Source of the DNA: Sediminibacterium sp.
GTDB lineage: Bacteria > Bacteroidota > Bacteroidia > Chitinophagales > Chitinophagaceae
Assembly (NCBI GenBank): GCA_016786865.1
Contig: JAEUVE010000024.1
Span: forward strand, 41,156-105,155
Direction of reading: 5' to 3'
DNA: 64,000 bases
This document shows, in pieces, positions 36,606 to 45,840 of the stretch. The notes under the pieces were generated by a model, which had not been told where the DNA came from, ran no database searches, and saw only the letters and a program-made list of their open reading frames with translations. Each line of letters begins with the position of its first letter. Within the stretch, counting starts at the first letter, position 1. The translations under genes were made by a program, and so were the position numbers.

Positions 36606-39047
36606 TTGTTCGCAGAAGTCATCATACCACTGGCCTTACCCAAAAATTATACCTGGGCTGTTCCTGAATCTTTCAGGAATGCCATGCAGCCTGGCATACG
36701 CGTAGAAGTTGCCCTGCGAAAGAACAAGAAATATGCTGGTATTGTAAAAAAAATCCATGACACCATTTCGCCCGGATTCAATCCAGCCCCGGTTTTAAAT
36801 GTACTGGACGCTGAACCACTGGTGCATCCCGAGCAGTTGCAGTTCTGGGAATGGATTGCTGATTACTATATGTGCAGCGAAGGAGAAGTGATGCAGGCTG
36901 CCATACCTGCCAACCTGAAACTTTCCAGCGAAAGCATCCTGCAATGGAACGAAGAAAGAAGCCTCGATTTCAGTGACCTGACCGATACCGAATACCTGGT
37001 AGCGGAAGCATTGGAGATTAAAAAAGAACTCCGCCTCAGCGAAGTGCAGCAATTGCTCGACATCAGCAATACTTATCCGGTCATTAAAAAATTGATCGAA
37101 AAAGGAGTATGCTTCATTTGGGAAGAACTGAAAGAAAAATACAGGCAGAAAACAGAAACCTTTATCCTGCTTCATCCGCAATACAACAGCGATGAGAAGC
37201 TGGAAGAACTGCTCAACAATTGGGGCAAGGCTCCCAAACAAATGGAGCTCTTACTCTCCTACCTGCATTTTAAACAAAAAGGAGAGGATGTGCTGCAATC
37301 CGAACTGCTGAAAAAAGCCAATGCCAGTGCCGCTCAACTCAAAGGACTGATCGAAAAAGGGATCCTGATCGCAGAAAAGAGAAATGCCGACAGATTACCA
37401 ACCCTTCCCAAGGAAATTCACCTGGACTTCACCCTTTCCGAAAGCCAGGTAAACGCGCTTCAGCAAATCAATTCGGTTTTTGAAAAACAAAATGTGTGTC
37501 TGCTCCACGGTGTTACCTCGAGTGGTAAAACACAGGTGTATATTCAAATGATTGAGCAATACCTGTTACAAAACAAACAGGTATTGTATTTACTGCCCGA
37601 GATTGCCCTTACGGCACAAATGATCAGAAGACTGCAAAAAAGCTTAGGGGGGCATATTGCCATTTATCATTCCAAATTCAATCCCAATGAACGGGTAGAA
37701 ATCTGGAACAAAATCAAATCCGGAGAAACCAAAGTGGTACTGGGGGCAAGGTCCGCTCTTTTTCTGCCTTTCAGAGAATTAGGCCTGATCATTTGCGACG
37801 AAGAACACGATGCTTCTTACAAGCAACAGGAACCCGCTCCGCGTTACCACAGCCGCGATGCTGCCATTTATTATGCCTCCCTGTTCAATGCAAAAGTATT
37901 GCTGGGAAGTGCCACCCCCTCAATAGAGAGTTACTACAATGCATCATTACACAAATACGGACTGGTAACCCTGAAGGAACGGTTTGGCGATGTAGCTATG
38001 CCCGCCATAGAGTTGATTGATATTCGAAAAGCGGGTACCGGAAAAAACAGAAGTCCGCTTACCCCTGCATTGATTGAATCGATGCAGGAAACCCTGAATT
38101 CCGGGAAACAAATCATTCTGTTTCAAAACAGAAGAGGTTACTCTCCCTACCTGATCTGCGATACCTGTGGGTGGATTCCGCATTGCCAGCATTGTGATGT
38201 AACCCTCACCTATCACAAAGCCGCCAACAAACTGAGTTGTCATTACTGCGGCACTGCCTATCCGGTATTACAAACCTGTGCTGCATGTGGTAGCCATCGT
38301 TTTGTGCAAAAGAATTTTGGAACCGAAAAAATTGAGGAGCTGGTTGCTGAACAGTTTCCCGATGCCAAAATAGCCAGGATGGATTACGACAGTGTGAAAG
38401 GGAAACACGACCACGATATGCTGATCAAATTATTTGAGCAGCATCGCATAGATATACTGGTGGGTACACAGATGGTGGTAAAAGGACTGGACTTCGAAAA
38501 CGTAAGCCTGGTAGGCATCGTAGATGCAGACGGCATCCTGAACTTCACCGACTTTCGGGTAAATGAGCGGGCCTACCAGCTCATGGAACAGGTGAGTGGA
38601 AGAGCCGGCAGAAAAGATGGCCAGGGCAAAGTATTGATACAGGTAAGCAATCTGCAGCACCCTGTACTCCAATTTGTGAAGGAACACCATTACGAACACC
38701 TGTTCCAATATGAAATTGAGAACCGCAAACAGTTTGCTTATCCGCCCTTTACCCGGTTAATTCAGGTTGTTTTTAAACACAAAGAAAAACACATAGCAGA
38801 AGAAGCCGCCAACCTGATGACACAGGGCATGAAGCACCCATTTGCTGCATACATTAACGGGCCTTCCCAACCACTGGTAGATCGCATTCGGAATCAGTAT
38901 CTCTGGGAAATCCTGATTAAATTGCCCAAGGATGCAGTCCTGATTAACCAATGCAAGCGGGCCATCCACCAGCAAACGGTCATCATCCAATCTAATAAGC
39001 GATACAGGGGAGTTCACATTATTCCTAACACAGATCCGGTATACTGA
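36606..39047 (+). CDS. priA: Primosomal protein N' (replication restart helicase)
   Basis: 813 residues. The start is TTG at 36606, chosen because it yields the conserved beginning MFAEVIIPLALPKNYTWAVP, and no upstream ATG fits. N-terminal DNA-binding domains, then Walker A GVTSSGKTQ, the DEEH box (ICDEEHDASYKQ), helicase motifs (LGARSALF, LGSATPS), a zinc region with four CxxC pairs from CDTCGWIPHCQHC to CAACGS, and VGTQMVVKGLDF. The last base of its stop codon is the first base of murB. Confidence 0.96.
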   Translation: MFAEVIIPLALPKNYTWAVPESFRNAMQPGIRVEVALRKNKKYAGIVKKIHDTISPGFNPAPVLNVLDAEPLVHPEQLQFWEWIADYYMCSEGEVMQAAIPANLKLSSESILQWNEERSLDFSDLTDTEYLVAEALEIKKELRLSEVQQLLDISNTYPVIKKLIEKGVCFIWEELKEKYRQKTETFILLHPQYNSDEKLEELLNNWGKAPKQMELLLSYLHFKQKGEDVLQSELLKKANASAAQLKGLIEKGILIAEKRNADRLPTLPKEIHLDFTLSESQVNALQQINSVFEKQNVCLLHGVTSSGKTQVYIQMIEQYLLQNKQVLYLLPEIALTAQMIRRLQKSLGGHIAIYHSKFNPNERVEIWNKIKSGETKVVLGARSALFLPFRELGLIICDEEHDASYKQQEPAPRYHSRDAAIYYASLFNAKVLLGSATPSIESYYNASLHKYGLVTLKERFGDVAMPAIELIDIRKAGTGKNRSPLTPALIESMQETLNSGKQIILFQNRRGYSPYLICDTCGWIPHCQHCDVTLTYHKAANKLSCHYCGTAYPVLQTCAACGSHRFVQKNFGTEKIEELVAEQFPDAKIARMDYDSVKGKHDHDMLIKLFEQHRIDILVGTQMVVKGLDFENVSLVGIVDADGILNFTDFRVNERAYQLMEQVSGRAGRKDGQGKVLIQVSNLQHPVLQFVKEHHYEHLFQYEIENRKQFAYPPFTRLIQVVFKHKEKHIAEEAANLMTQGMKHPFAAYINGPSQPLVDRIRNQYLWEILIKLPKDAVLINQCKRAIHQQTVIIQSNKRYRGVHIIPNTDPVY

Positions 39048-40063
39048 TGCAACTATTCGAAAATCATTCTTTATTGCCCTACAACAGTTTTGGGATTGCA
39101 GCAAAGGCAAGGTATTTTTCGCCGGTACGTTCAATGAACGAACTGGATACATTGATTGCGGAAAACAAAAAAAGCTTTCAGCTCCCCCTGCTGATTTTAG
39201 GAGGAGGCAGCAATCTCTTATTTACCAAAGACTTCAATGGTTGGGTAGTAAAAAATGAATTAAAGGGGATTGAATTGGTTCGAGAGGATGAGGATCATTA
39301 TTATGTGAAAGCCATGGCAGGTGAGAACTGGCATGAACTGGTGATATACTGCGTCAAAAGAAACTATGCAGGCATCGAAAACCTGAGCCTGATACCAGGC
39401 AACGTGGGCGCTTCTCCCATGCAGAATATTGGCGCTTATGGTGTGGAGATCAAAGATGTTTTTTTTGAACTGGAAGCCTACCATATTGCAGAGCAACAGG
39501 TCGTAACCTTTCAGGCCGGAGATTGTGAATTTGGATACCGGGAAAGTGTTTTTAAACGTGCCCTGAAAAACCAGTACATCATTCTTAGTGTTACTTACCG
39601 GCTGAGGAAAGTGCCTGAATTCCACACCAGCTATGGAGCCATCGAAAAAGAACTGGAAGCCATGCGGGTGGATACACTTTCGATCCAGGCTATTTCGGAC
39701 GCAGTGATCCGAATTCGCAACAGCAAGCTACCCAACCCTACAAAAATCGGCAACGCAGGCAGCTTTTTCAAAAACCCGGTGATCGCTGAAGAACAATACC
39801 GGCAACTCCAGACAAAATTCAACAACATACCCGGCTATCCCAATGCAGCTACAGTAAAGGTTCCGGCTGCCTGGCTGATTGAACAATGTGGATGGAAGGG
39901 CTATCGGTCGGGCGATGCAGGCTGTTACAGTCTACAACCATTGGTACTGGTTAATTACGGTACAGCAACCGGTGCGGAGATCTTTGACCTTTCTACGCGC
40001 ATCATTCTATCTGTTCAGGAAAAATTTAATATCCTGCTGGAACGTGAGGTCAACATCATTTAA
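39047..40063 (+). CDS. murB: UDP-N-acetylenolpyruvoylglucosamine reductase
   Basis: 338 residues, long (E. coli-like) type I MurB. FAD-binding elements are LGGGSNLLF and GIENLSLIPGNVGASPMQNIGAYG; the catalytic serine lies in GNAGSFFKNPV; the end has the conserved LSTRIILSVQEKF. It reduces enolpyruvyl-UDP-GlcNAc to UDP-MurNAc. It overlaps priA by 1 bp (TGATG), so translational coupling is likely. Confidence 0.97.
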   Translation: MQLFENHSLLPYNSFGIAAKARYFSPVRSMNELDTLIAENKKSFQLPLLILGGGSNLLFTKDFNGWVVKNELKGIELVREDEDHYYVKAMAGENWHELVIYCVKRNYAGIENLSLIPGNVGASPMQNIGAYGVEIKDVFFELEAYHIAEQQVVTFQAGDCEFGYRESVFKRALKNQYIILSVTYRLRKVPEFHTSYGAIEKELEAMRVDTLSIQAISDAVIRIRNSKLPNPTKIGNAGSFFKNPVIAEEQYRQLQTKFNNIPGYPNAATVKVPAAWLIEQCGWKGYRSGDAGCYSLQPLVLVNYGTATGAEIFDLSTRIILSVQEKFNILLEREVNII

Positions 40064-40091
40064 GCGAAGGAGATTGGCCGGGGGACCATAA

Positions 40092-40991
40092 CTAGTGAAC
40101 AAGCACTTCCTCAACGCTTACTGTACGGGCATCGTACCAGGTAAATTCCGGATCTTTCCTGAACCAGGTCATTTGCCGCTTTGCATACTGACGGGTATGC
40201 AGTTTAATTTGTTGTATAGCTTCTTCGAGTGAAATTTTTCCGTCTAAATGATCAAACATCTCTTTGTACCCAACCGTTTGCAAAGCAGTTTTATTTCTGA
40301 AGTGAATCACACTGCTGGCTTCCGACAATAACCCATCCAGGATCATCTGATCTACCCGCTGGTTGATGCGTGCTGTTAAAACCTCCATAGGCATTTCAAG
40401 CCCCATCTTGATTATCTCAAAATCCCTGTGTTTTTTTTGTGCAGAACGAAATACAGTGATGGATTTTCCGGTTGCATTGAACACTTCCAACGCCCTCATC
40501 AATCTTTGCGGATTCTGCTGTTCGGCAACCGCCCAGAAAGCCGGATCCTTATGTTTTAGTTCCGACTGTAGCCAGATCAGTCCCTTGGCCTCGTACTGTT
40601 CCATGATGGCTGCACGTACTTCAGGCGGAACAACAGGCATAGGATCGATCCCCTCACAAAAAGCCTTGATATATAACCCGGTTCCTCCTACCATCACCAC
40701 TGAATCATGCTGTTGAAACAATTCACCTGCCTTTTTCAAAGCATACTGTTCAAAATAGCCTGCATTCAGGTCTTCTGCAACAGAGTGGCTGGCAATGAAA
40801 TGATGAGGAACTGCAGCAAGTTCCTCCTCCGAAGGTCTTGCTACCCCAATGGATAGTTCACTGAAACACTGGCGTGAATCTGCGGAAATAATTTCTGTTT
40901 TAAGCGCTTTAGCAAGTAAAATGGCAAAACCTGTTTTCCCAACAGCTGTTGGACCAGCTACAATAAATAGTTTTTTATTCAAAGTCTGCAT
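40092..40991 (-). CDS. miaA: tRNA dimethylallyltransferase
   Basis: 299 residues from the ATG at 40991 (MQTLNKKLFIVAGPTAVGKTGFA); the longer frame from 41024 adds a nonconserved stretch inside the upstream gene. P-loop GPTAVGKT, ISADSRQCFSELSIGVARP, VGGTGLYIKAFCEG, and the tRNA-binding LHTRQYAKRQMTWFRKDPE are all present. It isoprenylates A37 of tRNAs that read U-starting codons. It overlaps the upstream gene by 17 bp. Confidence 0.97.
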   Translation of the reverse strand: MQTLNKKLFIVAGPTAVGKTGFAILLAKALKTEIISADSRQCFSELSIGVARPSEEELAAVPHHFIASHSVAEDLNAGYFEQYALKKAGELFQQHDSVVMVGGTGLYIKAFCEGIDPMPVVPPEVRAAIMEQYEAKGLIWLQSELKHKDPAFWAVAEQQNPQRLMRALEVFNATGKSITVFRSAQKKHRDFEIIKMGLEMPMEVLTARINQRVDQMILDGLLSEASSVIHFRNKTALQTVGYKEMFDHLDGKISLEEAIQQIKLHTRQYAKRQMTWFRKDPEFTWYDARTVSVEEVLVH

Positions 40992-41541
40992 TTTGATCTT
41001 CCGAACCGGTCTCTTCGTCAGCATCTACATCTCCATCCTCTCCTTCTTCGCCAAAGCCGTCGGAAGCTTCTGTCAAATCGTATTTCTCTTCAATATCGGC
41101 AAACTTATCACCCAGCAAACTCTTGGTACCATATTGCTGCGGGCCAATGCCTTCTACCCGGGAAACTGCCGGATAAGTTATTTTACTATTTTCTTCCTTA
41201 CTCACACTAATCAGTGCAATCAGGAAAACCCAATGTTTGTTAAAATCGTACTCGTAAATGAATTTTTGATTGGTATCCTGAATTTCAGATCCAATTACTG
41301 TTTCGGCCATGATCAACGGATCTACCCGGTATGTCTTATCGTATTTCTCAAAACTGATCTCCCTTCCCCTTTGCCAGTTATCATTACTTCTGTAAAAAGT
41401 AGCCTGGTGTTTGGAGTCGAATTCGTATGCTTTTAAAATTGCAAAATGCAAATCCTGAAAATTTTGCGTATGTCTGATCACAATATCGCGGTATACTGCA
41501 TCGTCTTCTTCCAGGTATATTCTAAACTTAAGAATGGCCAT
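40975..41541 (-). CDS. pRiA4b ORF-3 (IS1096 TnpR-like) family protein
   Basis: 188 residues. The first 145 residues match the PRiA4_ORF3 family: LKFRIYLEEDDAVYRDIVI, NFQDLHFAILKAYEFD, HWVFLIALISV, YPAVSRVEGIGPQQYG. The last 40 residues are an acidic, disordered tail (repeats of Glu/Asp). Despite the transposon-derived family name, no transposon is present and the gene is coupled to miaA (17-bp overlap), as often seen in Bacteroidota. Function unknown. Confidence 0.83.
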   Translation of the reverse strand: MAILKFRIYLEEDDAVYRDIVIRHTQNFQDLHFAILKAYEFDSKHQATFYRSNDNWQRGREISFEKYDKTYRVDPLIMAETVIGSEIQDTNQKFIYEYDFNKHWVFLIALISVSKEENSKITYPAVSRVEGIGPQQYGTKSLLGDKFADIEEKYDLTEASDGFGEEGEDGDVDADEETGSEDQNADFE

Positions 41542-41580
41542 TCCAGTTCGTTTTTATTGAGTTGGGGTGCAAAATAGGAA

Positions 41581-42999
41581 TTATTTAACGGGTTTCAGGC
41601 CCAGTTCTGCTGCTTTTTCTAACATAAACTGGTAAGCCGCTTCAAACTGATTTGGGATGATCCCGTCCAGGATGGCTTCCCGTATTGCATCTTTAATAAT
41701 CCCTACATTTCTGCCAGGCGTAAGCCCGAATGTTTCCATTACCAATTCTCCGGTAATAGGCGGCTGCCAGTTCCTGATCCTGTCAGAAGCCTCCACCACC
41801 TGCATGCGCTCTTTCACCATTTCAAAATTTTGCAGAAAGCGTTTTACTTTCAACTTATTCTTACTGGTAATATCTGCCGAACAAAGTGTCATCAGATCAT
41901 CAATATCATCTCCTGCATCAAAAATGAGTCTTCTTACTGCACTGTCGGTGATATTTTCCTTGGTCAGGCTAATCGGACGCAGGTGCAGCAACACCAGTTT
42001 CTGCACATACTTCATAGGTTCGTGCAAAGGCAGTTTGAGGCGGGCAAATATTTTAGGCACCATTCTGGCGCCAACTACTTCGTGGCCATGAAAGGTCCAT
42101 CCGTGGCCTTCTTCAAATTTCTTGGTGGCAGGCTTACCAATATCATGCAACAGGGCTGCCCATCGCAGCCAAAGAGAATCGGTATGCTCCGCAATATTAT
42201 CGAGCACCTGCAAAGTGTGGTAGAAATTGTCTTTATGTCCTTTTCCGTCTATATAAACCGCACCATGCAGGTCTACCATCTGCGGAAATATCTGTTTTAA
42301 AAGACCGGACTGGTATAACAGATCCCACCCAACAGAGGGCTTGGGACAAAGCATAATTTTATTCAGTTCATCGGTGATGCGCTCCTGCGAAACGATCTTC
42401 ATCCGGTGTACATTCTGACCAATGGCCGCAAAAGTTCCGGATTCTATTTCAAAGCCCAGTTGTGTGGCAAAACGAATGGCCCGCAACATCCGCAAAGGAT
42501 CATCGCTGAAGGTTCGCACCGGCTCCAACGGGGTTACAATCACTTTATCCTGGATGGCTTTCATGCCCCCGAACGGATCCACCAGGGTTCCATAATCTTC
42601 CGGGTTCAGGCTAACTGCCAGCGCATTGATGGTAAAATCCCTGCGGTTCTGGTCGTCTTCGATGGTACCCACTTCTACGTCGGGTTTTCGGCTGTGCTGG
42701 TGATAGCTCTCCTTTCTGGCGCCAACAAATTCAATTTCCAGATCGGGAAGCTTGATCTGTGCTGTGCCAAAATTTTTAAAAAAAGCTACAGTGGGCCGGG
42801 GATGCAGGGTGTCTGCATAAGCATTCGCCAGGGCAATCCCGTCGCCGATACAAACAATATCAGCATCTTTTACCGACCTCCCGATGATCTTGTCCCGAAC
42901 AAAGCCGCCGATCAGGTAACAGGGCATATTTAAATTGGCAGCAACCTGACTGATCTTCTCAAAAACAACCGATTCGCTATGCGTAAAATGAATCTCCAT
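41581..42999 (-). CDS. cca: CCA tRNA nucleotidyltransferase / HD domain protein
   Basis: 472 residues from the ATG at 42999 ([16 protein letters not shown]); the open frame extends upstream into unrelated sequence. The nucleotidyltransferase head has [21 protein letters not shown], then [11 protein letters not shown] and [19 protein letters not shown] (RNA and nucleotide binding), and a C-terminal HD domain with [16 protein letters not shown]. This layout belongs to the bacterial CCA-adding or poly(A) polymerase-like enzymes. Its start is 26 bp downstream of the GT9 gene. Confidence 0.93.
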   Translation of the reverse strand: MEIHFTHSESVVFEKISQVAANLNMPCYLIGGFVRDKIIGRSVKDADIVCIGDGIALANAYADTLHPRPTVAFFKNFGTAQIKLPDLEIEFVGARKESYHQHSRKPDVEVGTIEDDQNRRDFTINALAVSLNPEDYGTLVDPFGGMKAIQDKVIVTPLEPVRTFSDDPLRMLRAIRFATQLGFEIESGTFAAIGQNVHRMKIVSQERITDELNKIMLCPKPSVGWDLLYQSGLLKQIFPQMVDLHGAVYIDGKGHKDNFYHTLQVLDNIAEHTDSLWLRWAALLHDIGKPATKKFEEGHGWTFHGHEVVGARMVPKIFARLKLPLHEPMKYVQKLVLLHLRPISLTKENITDSAVRRLIFDAGDDIDDLMTLCSADITSKNKLKVKRFLQNFEMVKERMQVVEASDRIRNWQPPITGELVMETFGLTPGRNVGIIKDAIREAILDGIIPNQFEAAYQFMLEKAAELGLKPVK

Positions 43000-43025
43000 T
43001 CGTGCAAATGTAGGGCTGTTTCCTG

Positions 43026-44024
43026 TTAGGAAGGCAAAGCAGCCGTTAATTGGTCTACCCGGATGGTATTGGCACAGTTGAAATGCCCCAGCGGACAGGC
43101 AACACGACCGTGCAGCCCGCAAGGCCTGCAAGACAGCGTTTCGGTTGTTTCAACAATCCGGCTATTGTTGGACAAAGGCCCATACCCGAATGCCGGAACG
43201 GTAGAACAGTACACCGCAGTTACCGGTGCATTCACAGAAGAGCAAAAATGCATGGGTGCAGAGTCATTCACGTAATTCATCCTGGCATCCCGCATCAGCG
43301 AAGCCGACTGGAGAAAATTACATTTGCCCGACAGATTGGTACACAAACGATGTTTTGTTGCAGCAATGATTTCATCTGCTACTTCCCGATCCCCGGGCCC
43401 TCCGAGCAGGTATACCTGCAACTGCTCCGGAAGAGCATTCAGTAGTTCTACCCATTTGGCCGCCGGAAACTGTTTGGTAAACCATACGGAAGTTGGTGCT
43501 ATGCAGATATAGGGCTGGCGCTTCCATTGAGCTGTATAGGCATCGTCTTCCGCCGAGGGGTAGAGCGCCGGCCTGTCCGCAGGAAGCGAAGTAAGTGAAG
43601 CGATTAACTGATGGTTGCGTTTTGTTTCATGCCCCCCCTGTCCGTCTGTTCCCATCTGGTGCTTTATGGAATGGGTAAAGAGGAAGTGAAAAGGATTTTT
43701 GTTGAACCCAATTGTGGTTTCTGCACCGGAAAAGGCAGTGAGAAAGCCAGTGGCTGCGTACCGCTGAAGATTTATCACCAGTGAATACTTATTTTGCCTG
43801 ATTTCCTTCAACAAAGCAATCAGGTTGCGGTATTTGGCCTGTTGCTTGTTCCAGATCAGCACTTTACGCAGAAAAGGATGTCCGTTAAACATCAATTCAT
43901 TGCCTTTTCTGACCGCAATATCAATAGAAGCCTGTGGATACACCTTGTGCAGCGATTCGAGCAAAGCAGTTGCCAGAACCACATCGCCGATAAAAGCAGT
44001 TTGAATAACCAGGATGCTGCGCAT
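43026..44024 (-). CDS. Glycosyltransferase family 9 (heptosyltransferase-like)
   Basis: 332 residues, GT-B fold. The N-terminal signature [23 protein letters not shown] and the donor-domain segments [33 protein letters not shown], and [23 protein letters not shown] match the ADP-heptose:LPS transferase family. It probably adds a sugar to the lipopolysaccharide core. It is divergent from dapD. Confidence 0.92.
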   Translation of the reverse strand: MRSILVIQTAFIGDVVLATALLESLHKVYPQASIDIAVRKGNELMFNGHPFLRKVLIWNKQQAKYRNLIALLKEIRQNKYSLVINLQRYAATGFLTAFSGAETTIGFNKNPFHFLFTHSIKHQMGTDGQGGHETKRNHQLIASLTSLPADRPALYPSAEDDAYTAQWKRQPYICIAPTSVWFTKQFPAAKWVELLNALPEQLQVYLLGGPGDREVADEIIAATKHRLCTNLSGKCNFLQSASLMRDARMNYVNDSAPMHFCSSVNAPVTAVYCSTVPAFGYGPLSNNSRIVETTETLSCRPCGLHGRVACPLGHFNCANTIRVDQLTAALPS

Positions 44025-44057
44025 GAACCAAAATTACAACAGTAATTGAGTAAACTG

Positions 44058-44065
44058 TATGTTTG
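44058..44065 (+). promoter_or_regulatory. -7 box TATGTTTG that decides the dapD start
   Basis: TATGTTTG fits TAnnTTTG fully and overlaps the first in-frame ATG (44059). Transcription would then begin around 44070, so translation must start at the next ATG, 44080. No clear -33 is seen. Confidence 0.55.
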
Positions 44066-44079
44066 CAAAAAATACAGCT

Positions 44080-44889
44080 ATGGTACAGGAAAAGATCGCA
44101 GCCGCTTGGGCCAATCGGGAATTGTTGAAAGATGCAGTTTATGAGCAAGCCGTGAAAGAAGTAATGGAAATGCTGGACAAGGGTCAGCTTCGGGTGGCAT
44201 CGCCCGGCGAAAACGGCTGGGTGGTGAACGAATGGGTCAAACAGGCCATCCTGATGTATTTTGGTGTTCAGCAAATGCAAACCTGGGAAACACCTCCCTT
44301 TGAGTTTTACGATAAAATGTTGCTGAAAAGCAATTACAAAGAACTGGGTGTGCGGGCCGTACCCCCTGCCACTGCCCGTTATGGCGCGTATATTGCCAAA
44401 AACGTGGTACTGATGCCCAGCTATGTTAACATCGGCGCATATGTAGATGAAGGTACCATGGTAGACACCTGGGCTACGGTTGGCAGCTGCGCTCAGATTG
44501 GTAAACATGTGCACCTGAGTGGTGGTGTAGGAATTGGCGGCGTACTGGAACCCCTGCAGGCCAGCCCGGTAATCATCGAAGACGGTTGCTTCATCGGAAG
44601 CCGCTGCATTGTGGTGGAAGGAGTCGTAGTAGAAAAAGAAGCTGTACTTGGCGCCAATGTGGTACTCACACAGTCTACCAAAATCATTGATGTGAGCGGA
44701 TCTGAGCCCGTTGAAATGAAAGGCCGTGTACCTGCAAGAAGTGTGGTAATCCCCGGAAGCTATACCAAAAAATTCAACGCGGGAGAATACCAGGTAAGTT
44801 GTGCGCTGATCATTGGCCAGCGTAAACCTAGCACCGATTTAAAAACCAGCCTGAACGATGCATTGAGGGATTTCAATGTAAGCGTATAG
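44080..44889 (+). CDS. dapD: 2,3,4,5-tetrahydropyridine-2,6-dicarboxylate N-succinyltransferase
   Basis: 269 residues from the ATG at 44080 (MVQEKIAAAWANRELL); the ATG at 44059 lies inside a -7 promoter box and adds seven nonconserved residues. An N-terminal helical domain is followed by a left-handed beta-helix of hexapeptide repeats (VLMPSYVNIGAYVDEGTMV, SCAQIGKHVHLSGGVGIGG). It succinylates tetrahydrodipicolinate in lysine and meso-diaminopimelate synthesis. The DMT transporter gene begins 1 bp after its stop. Confidence 0.96.
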   Translation: MVQEKIAAAWANRELLKDAVYEQAVKEVMEMLDKGQLRVASPGENGWVVNEWVKQAILMYFGVQQMQTWETPPFEFYDKMLLKSNYKELGVRAVPPATARYGAYIAKNVVLMPSYVNIGAYVDEGTMVDTWATVGSCAQIGKHVHLSGGVGIGGVLEPLQASPVIIEDGCFIGSRCIVVEGVVVEKEAVLGANVVLTQSTKIIDVSGSEPVEMKGRVPARSVVIPGSYTKKFNAGEYQVSCALIIGQRKPSTDLKTSLNDALRDFNVSV

Positions 44890-44890
44890 C

Positions 44891-45826
44891 ATGACGCAGC
44901 AACAACATCAGAAAAAACTGCTCATCGGATTTGCCGTTAGTCTTGCGGGGGCTATTCTGTTCTCTACCAAAGCCATTTTTGTAAAACTGGCTTTTCGGGA
45001 TACTGGTGTAGATGCGGTTACCCTGCTGGCATTGCGGATGTTGTTCTCACTCCCGTTTTATATAGCAGCTGCCTGGTTTGCAGGCAGAAAGGAAAGTGCG
45101 GAAGCGCTTACCCCCCGGTACTGGTTCTGGATACTGGTCATGGGTATATTTGGATATTACCTGAGCAGCCTTTTTGATTTTATCGGACTGCAATATGTTT
45201 CTGCCGGACTGGAAAGACTGATTCTGTTTCTGTATCCCACTTTTGCCGTACTGCTCAATACCTGGTTGTTCAAAGCCAAACTTTCCGGCGTGCAACTGGT
45301 GGCACTGATCTTAACTTATCTGGGCATCGGTATTGCCTATTATGCAGAACTGGCTACCGATACCGGCAGCCCAGGTTTTTATTTTGGCTCACTCATGATT
45401 TTTTTGTGTGCAGTCACTTATTCATTTTACCTGGTAGGCACAGGAAGATTGGTACAGAAAGCAGGTGCAACGAGGTATACAGCCTATGCCATGCTGGCTG
45501 CTACTGTCGGTATTTTTATTCATTTTCTGGTAACACACAACGCCCGGCAACTGGTATTTACACCGGCGCTTACCAGCTACGCTGTTGCACTGGCCATTAT
45601 TGCTACTGTAATCCCATCTTTTTTAATGAGCAGTGGCATGAAAAAAATTGGCAGCAACAATGTATCCATCATCACCAGTATTGGACCTGTATCCACCATC
45701 CTGCAGGCTCATTTCTTTCTGGGAGAAAAAATCCTTTTCATGCAGATAGCTGGAACCGTGCTGGTTATTGCAGGTGTACTGTTAATTGGCTGGAAGAGCA
45801 GCCAGGCTGATCCGGCAGCCAATTAA
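44891..45826 (+). CDS. DMT/EamA family transporter
   Basis: 311 residues with ten membrane segments and two EamA repeats (first LAGAILFSTKAIFVKLAF ... , second SFYLVGTGRLVQKAG ... IGPVSTILQAHFFLGEKI). The conserved short helix before the last segments (EKILFMQIAGTVLVIAGVLLIG) is present. It probably exports an amino acid or other metabolite; its tight coupling to dapD hints at diaminopimelate/lysine-related metabolites, but that is inference. Confidence 0.88.
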   Translation: MTQQQHQKKLLIGFAVSLAGAILFSTKAIFVKLAFRDTGVDAVTLLALRMLFSLPFYIAAAWFAGRKESAEALTPRYWFWILVMGIFGYYLSSLFDFIGLQYVSAGLERLILFLYPTFAVLLNTWLFKAKLSGVQLVALILTYLGIGIAYYAELATDTGSPGFYFGSLMIFLCAVTYSFYLVGTGRLVQKAGATRYTAYAMLAATVGIFIHFLVTHNARQLVFTPALTSYAVALAIIATVIPSFLMSSGMKKIGSNNVSIITSIGPVSTILQAHFFLGEKILFMQIAGTVLVIAGVLLIGWKSSQADPAAN

Positions 45827-45840
45827 AAACAGGAATCCGG

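Noticed and set aside
36606..36608. TTG start of priA as a sign of a broken gene.
   Set aside because: The N-terminus it gives is the normal PriA beginning and all motifs follow; TTG is an accepted start codon.
40975..41541. Possible transposon gene because of the IS1096 TnpR family name.
   Set aside because: There are no inverted repeats or transposase, and the gene is coupled to miaA; the name is historical.
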